DNA of 64,000 nt from Dendrobium chrysotoxum. Its lineage: Eukaryota > Streptophyta > Magnoliopsida > Asparagales > Orchidaceae. The stretch is from contig CM034305.1 of NCBI GenBank assembly GCA_019925795.1, forward strand, positions 95,330,433 through 95,394,432, read 5' to 3'. The notes beneath the pieces were generated by a model. That model ran no database searches, was not told the origin of the DNA, and was given only the letters and a program-made list of their open reading frames with translations. Positions 36,201-45,145 of this stretch are shown here, piece by piece (positions within the stretch are counted from its first letter, which is position 1; every line of letters begins with the position of its first letter). A program made the position numbers and the translations under genes.

Positions 36201-39200
36201 TTCATCCACAAGTTTGAATTTTCAAATTCAAAATAGCATCTTCATTACCTTCCTAAATTAATCTTTTGTTAACTTGGAAAGTTTCTCATTTGAATTCAAA
36301 TTAATTTGAATTTCAAATCCCTTTCCTAATCAATAGATCTAATTTAGGAAGCCCCTCCAATCCCTCCAAATCATAAATTAATTTCAAATTTAATTACCCC
36401 ATCACATTTAATGCTATGGTCCACATACATCGAATCTGGACATCTTTCTTCCCTCCTCCTTGGCCGGCCCCTCTCTCCCCTCTATCCTAATTATTTTCGT
36501 CCTAATTAAAGGCCTCAATTAAGGAGACAATTAACCCCATCTTCCCTCCCTTTTCCACTTAATTTAAAATTTAAATTTCAAATTACCCCCCCCCTTTGTT
36601 CTACATGAGTTTGGTATCAGAGCATGGTTGCTAAACCGGGATGCGAACTCGATGGAGTCGAGCTCTTTTCCACCCCGGGAGAATGATGCGGACATCCAAC
36701 CATCCATGCCTATCCGAGGAGGAGCTAAAGATCGACGGCCGTCATTATCCCACGTTATCTTAAATTTTATTTGTAATTTTTATTTTTTATTATGAATTTT
36801 CTGTTTTTGCCCTTACTTAAGAGGGTCGTTCTATGTAAGCCCTAGGGGTATATGTGTCTTGTTTTAATTTCTTAGGCCTATATATAGAGGCCCTTGCTTG
36901 TGTAATGTAATGATGGATTATTAATCAAATTTTGTGTTTGCACTTGTGTTCTTTGGAGAGAACGTTAGTGAGATTCCTATGGGAGGGAATCAGAGTTTCC
37001 ACCAGCCGCATGATGGGCCCGGGCTCGTGGCTTGAAGTTCCTTGGAGAAGGGCGACGTAATACCCGTAAGTTGCAGGATGTGTCCGGGCTCACGGTTGTA
37101 ACTTTCTTTCCTTAAATCATTTTCTCCTCATCTCTTGACCGCCGGCCAAAACCCCCACTTGCCACTGGCCGATTCTCCCACAAACCCCCCCCCCCCAAAG
37201 TCACAAACCACCTCCATTGTACCCATACCAACCGCCGGCCATAAACCCCGCCACCTCCATAGCAGGCCGACCACCTCAACCCCTAGCCTCTCCCCACCTA
37301 AAGTCGTTGGCCATATCCTTCTCCACCACCATAACCGTCGGCCACATAATTCCCTCCAGACTTTTGAATTCAAATCCACCATAAATGCTTTCCTTATTTA
37401 GCCCCACTAATTTATGAAGATAATTAAATTCAAATTCAAAATATTTGAATTTCAAATTCTTTTTAAATTCCCCTCATTTAATTTAGGAAGAGAATTAAAT
37501 TCAAATTCAAAATATTTGAATTTCAAATTCTTCTTAAATTCCCCTCCTTTAATTTAGGAAAACCCCCAATTAACCTAAATCTGAAATTAATTTAAGATTT
37601 AAGTAATCACTCCACTTGATTGCTTGGGCCCACCTCCTTAATACCTAACCCCTCTTCATCCACAAGTTTGAATTTTCAAATTCAAAATAGCCTCTTCATT
37701 ACCTTCCTAAATTAATCTTTTGTTAACTTGAAAATTTTCTCATTTGAATTCAAATTAATTTGAATTTCAAATCCTTTTCCTAATCAATAGATTTAATTTA
37801 GGAAGCCCCTCCAATCCCTCCAAATCTGAAATTAATTTCAGATTTAATTACCCCATCACATTTAATGTTATGGACCACATATATCGAATCTGGACATCTT
37901 TCCTCCCTCCTCCTTGGCCAGCCCCTCTATCCTAATTATTTCCGTCCTAATTAAAGGCCCCAATTAAGGAGACAATTAACCCCATCATCCCTCCCTTTTC
38001 TACTTAATTTGAAATTTAAATTTCAAATTACCCCCCCTCCCCCTTCGTTCTACATCAGATTGACCCAATAGTACTTTGCATTTTAAGCATTTGAGATTCA
38101 TGCGGATGTTGATCCCTCTAGTCATATTCTAATAACCTTGCTAGTCATTGGGGGCATGAAGTCTTCATTTTCTTACTTGATTCGTAGTGGAGAGTTTCAA
38201 GCTTGTCAAACTGGAGAAGTTTTAAAAGGCCATCTCACTCATCAAACATGTTCAATATAGGCCTACCCCACATAATATTTTGGATTGTTGATGAGTAAAA
38301 GCGAGATCACTTCTATGAACACAACCACTATTATCCCATTCCGTTCAAGGATGATGAACTAGGTATTCTTCTACTTTTTTAGTTAGGCTTATTGAGGCTT
38401 TGTAAGCTTTAAAATTATTTTTGCACGGTCTTTGAAGATTGTTGGTCAACCAAAGTAATGGACCCCATAGTGCTTTGCATTTTGAGCAATTGAGATTCAG
38501 GCGGATGTTGATCCCTCTAGTCATATTCTAATAACTAGTCATTGGAGGCATGAACTATTCAACTTCTAACTATATTTGTAATGTAGAGTTTCAAGTTTGT
38601 CAAATTGGAAAAGTTATAAAAGGCCAACTCGCTCATCAAACATGTTTAATAGAGGCCTACCCCACCTAATCGTCATTTGGCTTGTTGGTGAGTAAGAGTT
38701 TTATCAGCTCTATGAACACAACCACTATTATCCCACTCGGTCCAAGGCTGATGAACTAGGCATTCTTCTACTTTTTCAGTTAGGCTTATTGAGGCTTTGC
38801 AAGCTTTAGAATTATGCTTGCACGGTCTTTGAAATTTTTACCAACCAGAGTGATTGACCCAACAGTGTTTTGCATTTTGAGCATTTGAGATTCATGTGGA
38901 TGTTGATCCCTATAGTCATATTGTAATATCCTTGCTAATCATTGGGGGCATGAAGTCTTCAACTTCTTACTTGATTGTGTTGGAAAGTTTCAATGATTTT
39001 GGTAGCCCCTCCAGTTATGATATGCAAAGGATATATCTAGAAGGGTCAAACTTGCTTTCCCTTATTTGATCTTAAGATTTTAGCATATGGCATGCCATCT
39101 GAGTGAATGTTAATGGTGGGTAGGCTCTCCATATAGTATGATTTCATATTCCTTAAGCAAATATGCACCTACATGTATATAGTGAAGGAAAACAAGTTAT

Positions 39201-41837
39201 AACTTGGAGAATTTTTTTAAGATTAGTTTTCAAATTCTTGAAAAGGATATTACATCTTAAACAACCCTATCAACCCATAAGAAAACAACCCTATCTACCC
39301 ATAAGTAACCTAATTGCAAGGAAAGTTTAAGCATATCTGATACGGGATTCTAAAAGATACCTAAACTACAAAAGAAAAAAATGTAAGTTTTCCTATATAA
39401 ATTACATTGCAACATATAAGGAGTAGGGTTTGGAGAAAACATCAACTGCATAAGAGATGGTAGATTTGATGTTGGATTCATTTGACTGAAACAAATGGTT
39501 CATAATAAGCCTTTAGAAAGAAACACCCTTGTAATGACATCCATTGCAGCATGTAAAAGTATGGTAAACCAATGATATAATAAAGTGTCGTATTTGTAAG
39601 ATATTCAATAACATTAACTATTCAAATATGACATAATTATTAACTGATGCTCACCAAGTTTTCAGCCTTCAAATATGGACTAGCTTCAACATTTGTAACG
39701 GTTGAAGAAACAAGAAAACATCCCTGGAAAAATTACAAATGCATTACTTTTCTTTCTAATAATACTTTTCTTCCACAGTATGGGAGGAAAAAGATGCTAC
39801 AAGAAACGTTGTCAAAAAATGTGAAAGAATATAATAAAGACTGACTCATGCATTAACAAGTTGCCAGAACAATCTAATGTTATCCATAATCCACCAATAA
39901 GATATTAACTATTGTATTTTTTTTAAAGCTCGCCTACCAACATAGATCATGAAATCCCTCAAAATACTGTTTACGGTCAGTTACTACTCACATCGCCCAC
40001 ACTGCCCAAGCCGACTCCATACCTCCATTACTTTTAAATTGTGTTTTTTCTCTGATCATTTATAGAATAATTCCAAAAAAAATGACGGTTGAGATGAAGT
40101 GTGCTTAGAGGTAGAAGCAGGATGGTCAGTCATGGAATAAAAATACAGTCATGAAGGGTTTGATACAAACATTACCACTTAAAAATGCCACACTTTTTTG
40201 AAATAAAATTATTATGTCTTTCCAATTGCAAGAAATTGCTCATTGAATCTTCCTGCACTAAATATTATCATGATGTCTCATAGTCATTTGTTAATCCATA
40301 TAAGTGAAGTAACATCGCACTTTAACAATTTCATGTTATTTGAGAGTCTGAGACAAGCCTTTGATATTTAGCATATTAAGAGATCAATAAAGTAGATCAG
40401 GGAGGAGACAAGCACATTGATAATAATGCAGGCCTAACAGAGACACGATTCCATCCATTTAGGATGCAATAGAGTTAGAGGAAATGAAAAACATTGGAAT
40501 TAAGGGTTATTTTACTACAAGTAGGATTAACTCAAATACGATTTAGTAGAGTCTATAAACCATGATTTAGTAAATTTTAAGGAGATATAAACCTGAAAAA
40601 TATTTGGTAAGACAATGTTAAATTTTGCTATATGCTAATAAATTATCTGTTATTTGTTTTAGGATTTAAGGTTTTTAAGAGGAATAATCCATTTGATGAG
40701 TAATTTGGTTGCCCTATTTGGCTAAGATTTAGAATAAATCTTGCCAGGTATTTTTTAGCCTCATAAGTCCTAATATCTTCTTAAATTTCATTTTAAGCTA
40801 AATAGAAGATTTAAGTTATCCTAAGGTAAGTAGGATTTGTGAATTTACGCCACATTGCTCATTCTGAATCTTCTTCTTCTTCATTTAAATCATATGTCTT
40901 GAATAACAGTCAAACAATTCACAGTGATTTACACAAAAATAACATATATCATGCCAAACAATTTTCAGAATTTAATGCCTCCATAATTTACTAAATTTGG
41001 ATTTACAAAGTTTAATAACTCCTACTTATATCCAAACTGCACCTAAATCTGTTAAATTTTGTGATAGATGAGATTTATCAAACTCTGGATTTAACAAGTA
41101 GCATGACTAATATGGTATTCATCAAAACAATAATATTTAAAGTCTCCAAAAATCTGTTCGGCATGATTTAAGCTAAATCTTGCTTAAATCCTGCCTAAAC
41201 TAGAAAACCAAACCCCTACGACTTGGTTAGATCTATTAATTATACAAACCAAAGAATCATTTTCCCAATCATATCAAGGAGCAACGTAGGCCCTAAAGAA
41301 CCGAAAAAATGGGAAGTTTTTTACTGAAAATAATAGCCATTTTGCTAGCTAGCCTTTAAGCAACCACCAGCCATCTGCAAGACAGAGATACAAACAAAGT
41401 ACGTTTCAGAGTTAAGGAAGCAAGGCTAAGTTATGACTGTTTCTTCTCATATAGAAGCTGAGGTTCAGCTTGAGCGCCGGTCAAGAAACTTGTGGAGTTT
41501 CTTGTCCCATTACTTCACCTCAAGCCACTCAAGCTTGAAATCATGTTTTTTTCCTATTTTTACAAGGTCTTTGTGGAAAAAGCTCGGTCCGAAGACATTT
41601 AAATGCAAAAGAAAAACAGATACAATATTCGAACTCAGGCATTGCTCAGCGCAAATACTCATCGAGGAGATATTTTAAGTGCATGGTAGGTTAAAAAATT
41701 ATCATGTAAGGAGAACTACATGCTAAGCCATCTCTTGGAGATCAATGGAAGGGTTTTCTTAACATTACCAGCATCTGCGCGGAATCGAAGAGACCGTTCT
41801 CGAGAAGGGAGGCCATTTGATCCTTCGGGACCTCCAT
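18926..41837 (-). CDS. APC7: APC7, anaphase-promoting complex subunit 7, exons 1-5 of a split gene (3' part not in window)
   Basis: APC7 is a tetratricopeptide-repeat scaffold subunit of the APC/C, the nuclear E3 ubiquitin ligase that drives mitotic exit. Five exons read in order on the minus strand give 129 codons that line up without gaps with the N-terminal region of plant APC7 as I remember it: start MEVPKDQ, then LKAENL, GDALFGQKEFRR, MYKQAL, SRSSLS, AINENEVKFK. Every exon is a multiple of three bases and every intron is phase 0 with GT..AG ends. The family is about 560 residues long, so some three quarters of the protein must lie left of position 1, or be lost. Introns 2, 3 and 5 are swollen by retrotransposons. 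Exons show no stop or frameshift, so the gene looks alive in this window. No database search was run. Confidence 0.88.
19080..19214 (-). CDS. APC7: APC7 exon 4
   Basis: 45 codons from SMYKQALQLCKIIPKQ through the serine-rich stretch SRSSLSASARSSS to SAINENE. The acceptor is ttgcctacag and the donor gtaatt. YKQAL and SRSSLS...AINENE are hallmark stretches of plant APC7. The preceding intron is 12,668 bp long and holds an RTE LINE and several LTRs. Confidence 0.9.
19215..20339. other. APC7 intron 3, 3' part, with a ~58-bp repeat
   Basis: Mostly unrecognised AT-rich DNA. About three degenerate units of 57-59 bp with ctcttcaattaggaaacat and tcctaattaatccc start near 19872, 19929 and 19988. Confidence 0.6.
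20340..20558 (-). repeat. Dispersed repeat, inverted partner of 27905-28110
   Basis: The reverse complement matches 27905-28110, for example aatcgaagccgccaaac and acacc(t/c)atttaattggaatc. It may be the remains of terminal inverted repeats or two copies of a dispersed repeat. Confidence 0.65.
20559..20745 (+). repeat. Older LTR, left part (host of the LINE)
   Basis: Contains the 22-bp gaatgtrtccacatac words and the block ggtctctaattcacattc, and continues on the other side of the LINE at 25545. Its 5' end is missing. Confidence 0.7.
20984..21703 (+). pseudogene. RTE endonuclease domain
   Basis: Reads IRIGTWNIGSLTGKFMEL, then QETKWVG, then SAYAPQVG, then FFIGGDLNGRVG and the TQIDYFL ending: the apurinic-endonuclease-like domain in the usual order, with the catalytic E of QET, D of GDLN and D of IDY visible. 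Stops at 21201 (TAG) and 21240 (TGA) break the frame. Confidence 0.85.
22080..22900 (+). pseudogene. RTE reverse transcriptase domain, inactive
   Basis: Reads GPDDIPIEVWK, then WRMSVLIPIFKNKGD, NYRGIKLM, QFGFMPSRSTMEA and MIFIDLEK, followed by a frameshift near 22535, then QGSVLSPYLFALVMD and FANDI. The catalytic FADD has become FAND (AAT at 22796-22798), removing an essential aspartate. Confidence 0.88.
23217..23397 (+). pseudogene. RTE C-terminal region, part 1
   Basis: Reads RMLRLMSGFTLRDKKRNEHI and RRRWFGHIKRQP, typical of the RTE C-terminus. It is cut by the solo LTR at 23398 and resumes at 25354. Confidence 0.85.
23398..25353 (+). mobile_element. Solo LTR, 1956 bp, target duplication ATTAG, inside the LINE
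   Basis: Begins TGATGAGGACATCAGAG and ends GTCCTGCATCA. attag stands at 23393-23397 and 25354-25358. Carries the U3 block ccctcacttgaggg...atgtaagccctaggggc (23490-23530), a TATA-like ctatttaaag (23563), a CT microsatellite (24228-24281) and many gctgtcc words (24530-24860). Confidence 0.93.
24228..24281. repeat. CT microsatellite
   Basis: Two runs of (CT)n separated by ctatctttct. Confidence 0.95.
25354..25544 (+). pseudogene. RTE C-terminal region, part 2, and 3' tail
   Basis: Reads GRGRPKKTWSKNI and QWRKRIYVADPT then stop at 25508-25510, followed by gtgggataaaggcttgatg and the gttgttgtcgttgt tail. Confidence 0.85.
25545..26497 (+). repeat. Older LTR, right part, ending CTACATCA
   Basis: Continuation of 20559-20745 after the LINE. 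Its 3' half matches the reverse complement of 4514-5350 (for example gtgattagtctaagtgttaatt-like text and ttagttctacatca). It also carries gctgtcc words at 25870-26030. Confidence 0.78.
26498..28300. other. APC7 intron 3, middle; no gene recognised
   Basis: A moderately GC-rich island at 27170-27480 is open on both strands but shows no domain. 27700-28110 is rich in aattgaatcgaattgag-like words, part of the inverted pair with 20340-20558. Confidence 0.5.
27905..28110 (+). repeat. Dispersed repeat, inverted partner of 20340-20558
   Basis: See 20340-20558; the arms lie 7.3 kb apart on either side of the nested LTR/LINE cluster. Confidence 0.65.
28300..29415. repeat. Degenerate ~112-bp tandem repeat
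   Basis: Units near 28306, 28546, 28659, 28769 and 28882 share aggatggtatcacgaggg, cttgctccaat, cctaaggaaa, ggggactcacacctaa and ttaaaagactagagaatttc. Later units (29000-29415) are more decayed. It is not coding. Confidence 0.75.
30396..30557 (+). mobile_element. 5'-truncated RTE LINE 3' end, copy 1
   Basis: Reads PKKTWLENIRNDLSLLDLNE and QWRKRIHVADPT, then gtaggacaaaggcttg and a (TTG)n tail ending about 30556. It is flanked by aggctta on both sides (30391 and 30557). Confidence 0.85.
30568..30838 (+). mobile_element. 5'-truncated RTE LINE 3' end, copy 2
   Basis: Starts in the region reading WFGHIKRRPSDDPVRKVDVL, continues through the PKKT stretch and ends gtgggataaagtcttg plus a (TTG)n tail, followed by aggcttacgg. 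Stops interrupt the frame. Confidence 0.85.
30906..31882. other. APC7 intron 3, 5' part; inverted copy of the 29.0-kb repeat
   Basis: 31560-31790 resembles the reverse complement of 29030-29250 (ctagttaggtg, ccccagaggt-like and ttgactagtt words). Otherwise nothing seen. Confidence 0.55.
31883..31933 (-). CDS. APC7: APC7 exon 3
   Basis: 17 codons, VLQGDALFGQKEFRRSL, between the acceptor gcatag and the donor gtaatg at 31882-31877. An alternative donor nine bases earlier (after CGCAG) would break the frame into exon 4, so the later one is used. The pattern GDALF..(K/R)E.RR matches the TPR-like helix of the family. Confidence 0.85.
31934..34919. other. APC7 intron 2, 3' half; no gene seen
   Basis: AT-rich. 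The only clear structure is a 30-bp direct duplication, gagtgcaaatgatagatgca plus ten bases, at 34387-34416 and 34417-34446. Confidence 0.6.
34387..34446. repeat. 30-bp tandem duplication
   Basis: Two identical adjacent 30-mers, followed by the first nine bases of a third. Confidence 0.95.
34920..35310. repeat. ~395-bp tandem repeat, first (decayed) unit
   Basis: From about 35040 it matches the units right of 38058: actcatcaaacatgttcaat, ctatgaacacaacc, gatgaactaggcat, gcttattgaggctttg. It is cut by the LTR element at 35311. Confidence 0.8.
35311..36608 (+). repeat. LTR1 of the mini element
   Basis: 1298 bp, TGATGCGGACATCC to TTCTACATGA (last bases mutated from catca). TATATATA box at 35506-35513, preceded by the block atgtaagccctaggggcata (35459-35478). 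Confidence 0.9.
36612..36630 (+). other. Primer-binding site, initiator Met tRNA
   Basis: tggtatcagagcatggttg, three bases after LTR1. Confidence 0.9.
36653..36683 (+). other. Polypurine tract region of the mini element
   Basis: gagtcgagctcttttccacc then ccgggagaa directly before LTR2. It matches the minus-strand sequence beside the chromovirus 3' LTR (8919-8950). Confidence 0.85.
36684..38057 (+). repeat. LTR2 of the mini element
   Basis: 1374 bp, TGATGCGGACATCC to TTCTACATCA. Longer than LTR1 mainly through a tandem duplication of about 76 bp near 37415-37560 (attaaattcaaattcaaaat units). TATATATA at 36879-36886. The LTRs differ by many substitutions, so the copy is older than the chromovirus. 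Confidence 0.9.
38058..39005. repeat. ~395-bp tandem repeat, two full units and a partial one
   Basis: The gaccc start words are near 38062, 38461 and 38856, giving periods of 399 and 395 bp. Each unit carries gcattttgagcatttgagat, gatgttgatccct, gtttcaagcttgtcaaactg and ctatgaacacaaccactatt. No coding frame is conserved between units. Confidence 0.88.
39006..39654. other. APC7 intron 2, 5' end; nothing recognised
   Basis: AT-rich, with a short duplication of acaaccctatc-acccataag words near 39260-39305. Confidence 0.5.
39655..39723 (-). CDS. APC7: APC7 exon 2
   Basis: 23 codons, GCFLVSSTVTN then VEASPYLKAENL, between the acceptor ttttccag and the donor gtgagc. It continues exon 1 exactly in phase 0. 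The LKAE[SN]L ending is the part of the APC7 N-terminus just before the first helix pair of the TPR array. Confidence 0.87.
39724..41768. other. APC7 intron 1
   Basis: 2045 bp with GT..AG ends. No transposon recognised. The open frame at 41433-41678 has no domain. Confidence 0.75.
41769..41837 (-). CDS. APC7: APC7 exon 1 (start codon exon)
   Basis: The ATG is at 41837-41835 and the exon has 23 codons, MEVPKDQMASLLENG and on to QML, followed by the donor gtaatg at 41768-41763. The same exon length and wording are expected for the N-terminus of plant APC7. The start is chosen because the family begins with MEVPK and nothing upstream extends the homology. The sequence just upstream (41838-41900) is relatively GC-rich and would be 5' UTR or core promoter; I see no convincing TATA box. 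Confidence 0.88.
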
Positions 41838-44800
41838 CCGCCCTCAGTTTCTAATGCGTCGGATCGGGCACGGGATTGTTTCAAATTACAAGCAGTTCCT
41901 CCAAGGGGACTAATTTACAATCACCGTTTATTAATTAATTGCTACTCCTAACCCTAGTTGGCTTATGAAAGGCTCTCTTTTCTTTCCTTTTCTTTTTAAT
42001 CTTGAGGGACAAATTTGTAATTCATGACTTTGAATATGTGCCCTAAGAGAACAAAAATTTTAAATATTAGAACAACAAGGTAGTCATTTATTTCTATGGA
42101 TGTACATGTATTTGAATATATTTTGCATGATGTTAAAATGAGTTTATTGCAGCTAGGTTATGCGTATATAAGTGGTACTTTTTCGTGTTATTTTTTTGAT
42201 CGTTTTGAAAGTTGATCTCTCGAAAAAAATATTATATGAAACATCTTTTTAAACTATTATTTGAGAGTTGAGTGTCAAAAATATCTCACATATTTAACGT
42301 ATTTTATATCATGGTTATAATGCAAGTAATGTTTATCATGGTTGTCTCTAACTATGACAATGGTGATTTCATGTGAGTTTTCAACTAATAAAATGAGCTC
42401 ATGCTCCTAGTGCAATCATTGGGATCATTCGAGATCTTATGGCTCTACTTATAAAATTTATAACTAAAATGTCAAAGTTTTAGAGATTGTTGCATCATCT
42501 TTGATGGTTTTCTAAGTGCAATAACAATAATTTTAGAGAGTTCTCATGTCCATGCTCGTTCATCTCTAAATGTCCCAAAATAACAGAGGGGTTGAGGCTC
42601 CTGATGAATTTGTCATGTCATATATGAAACACATTGAGTTATGCTCTTCATTAAAGTCATGCACGGATCCAAATATTTGAATTGTCAATTGAATGTCTTG
42701 TGTAAACCGGCTGATCGAATCAAAATAAAATCCATAAGAGATAAACCAAAAGATCAATTGAACCATGTGGCATATTGATTGTTGTTGTTCATTTGTCGAT
42801 TAAATAGTATGAGATAACTTATATATTTGAAGCAATATTGTTGTATCTCATAATTTGCACTTCTTCGATCAGATTGCCTAAATTTTTTGATAATATCAAC
42901 CAGTAATGAGGTCGCCTGGAATGTTAAATTCATTCTTTGTATTTTATCATATCCTTTTTTTTTCCTAACAACATAATAAACATCATTGGTCACTCCAATA
43001 ACTCATAAGATGCCACATAGCAACCAAAGAGTAAAAATAATGCCCGAAAATTTATTGTTATATTATAACATCTTTGTGCTATATATCACTATGAATCATA
43101 GGAATCATAATAATATTCTAGTTAACCAACCATTCAAAGCTAACCACCTTACACCTAATCTAACACATGTCCCACCTTACATGCCCTTTTCATATTTGAT
43201 TGCTCACAACTTCCATGTCACCATTCAACATTGAACCACCTTAAATTAACCCAACTCCTACAAATACTCCATATTTGACCTTACCCCATAAGAGCAAATG
43301 AGATAATTTTAGGTCTAATTGAAACTTTGTTGGATTGTAAAATTAAGAGGGTAAGGGTAAGAACCTTATATGGTAGAAACTTGTAACTTCATTCTCATGT
43401 AGTGGAATATTCTCCACTCTCCTAACAATGGTTGTATGCCATTAAGATATTAACCAAACCACCTAAAATAACATTTCGAGGTCTCTTTTTTATTTTATCT
43501 CTTTTCCTCAATGCTCATAGGATGCTCATCACATCATGCCATTAGAAAGTAGCCCAAATGAACATCAAAGCATTTCATTATTTGCTCAAATTTGAGCCTC
43601 TCCCTTCTCCTCCTCACTCATAAATTAATAGGGGTGTAAATTCTTCCATTCATTGATCCTTGTTAACCATTTTTTATTGCTTATGTATGTTTCTAACAAT
43701 TTTGATGAGCTTATCAACAATCTAATTGCCTAGTCCCCCACAACACACATCAACATCTAACATTGCATTAATGTGGAACCCCATCTCCTTATAAGAATAA
43801 CAAACCATAAGAATCAATTAAAAGTTTCCCCCTCCTTTCACTCCATCTTTTTTAAGAGAAATTACATTAACATCTTTAACCATTTAACTATGTGATAAAA
43901 TACCTATATACTCATAAGTGATTATAGCATAAAGTGCGGGCATGTCATTCATATAGTGGATGATTTCTCAAGTGATGAGAGTGAATTGGAATCATATTCT
44001 TAATCCTATAACAAGGCATCTAATAAAAACACTTGAGAAACTCAATATGACATAACTAATATGTGCAATTAGCATTGACAATGAAGATAAAAATTTATCA
44101 ACCTCATGTAGACTCATTGTGTTGATTGTGAAAGCTTCTAAACATGTCATGGTTCTGCCTATAAGGCTCAATTTAAACTAATAATAGTATAGATGTTTAC
44201 AACTCATGTACCACTTTGTGGAGACAAAAGGATATCCATGAAGACCAGCATTCAATATAAAATTATGAATGGTAATAATTTAACAATATTTTTCTAATAT
44301 ATAAACTTCAACAATAAGTAAGACTGCAAATGAATGGAGCAGTAGATGGTCTACTTGTCATGATAAAAAATGACACAACCCTTGTACCGAACAAGTCATG
44401 TCATGTTGGAAGCGTGATAAATAATACCCAATATCTAATTAGAGGAAATTCTTTTTTCTTCTTTTTTTTTTCCTTTTAATATATATTAACAACATTCGCA
44501 ATACAAAGCCACAAACACTATTTAAAATATAATAATAAAAATCTTCAACATCCTTTTCATTTAAATCATGGCTATATAATCAAAAATATATATTTACAAG
44601 AATCATGGTCCATCATCATACAATATCATCGTGATTACAAAAATAACAACTGACAAAAGACATACCTATGAATAAAAATCCTTCATTTCTACATGTACTT
44701 AACAAGCTCATTTTTCAGTCCATGTCCTTAAATTTACACATATAAAGAAGGAATGAATATCAATTGTTTAATAGGTCATCCAAAACCCACATAAGTTTTC

Positions 44801-45145
44801 AATATATCAAAAAGATAATAAATAACATGTTCGCCTATCACCATGTTAAAAATAGTAAAACATGTTATAATTATAAAACATTCATAATCATGTTCATAAT
44901 AGTAATACAAATTAAATACTTCAATAATGATGATTATCTTGTTATATTAAGCCCAATATTAACATTGAATTTTCATATTAAAAAAAAAGATGCATCATAT
45001 TACAATATAATGATAACTTAAATAAAACACATGCCATCAATTTCCCCTCAAGTCTTTATACATCCCAATCACATTAATTTCAAGCCCTTATACCTCCCAA
45101 GTATATTACATATTCACCATTAGGCCCTTATAGGGGGCCCTTATA
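41838..45145. other. Intergenic, upstream of APC7; no gene recognised
   Basis: The first 150 bases would include the APC7 promoter. The rest is AT-rich with only short chance frames. I see no transposon termini. Confidence 0.5.

Larger units (their letters stand above)
35311..38057 (+). mobile_element. Complete LTR element with only a 75-bp internal region, target duplication GATTG
   Basis: LTR1 35311-36608, internal 36609-36683, LTR2 36684-38057. gattg lies at 35306-35310 and again at 38058-38062. The internal part is only a primer site followed by a polypurine tract; there is no leader or gene. It sits in APC7 intron 2 and splits a tandem repeat. Because it has no proteins, any movement would have needed them from a chromovirus such as the one at 7138-15785, whose primer site and polypurine tract it shares. 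Confidence 0.93.

Noticed and set aside
41433..41678. 81-codon plus-strand frame
   Set aside because: Lies in APC7 intron 1, no domain, no start context; chance frame.
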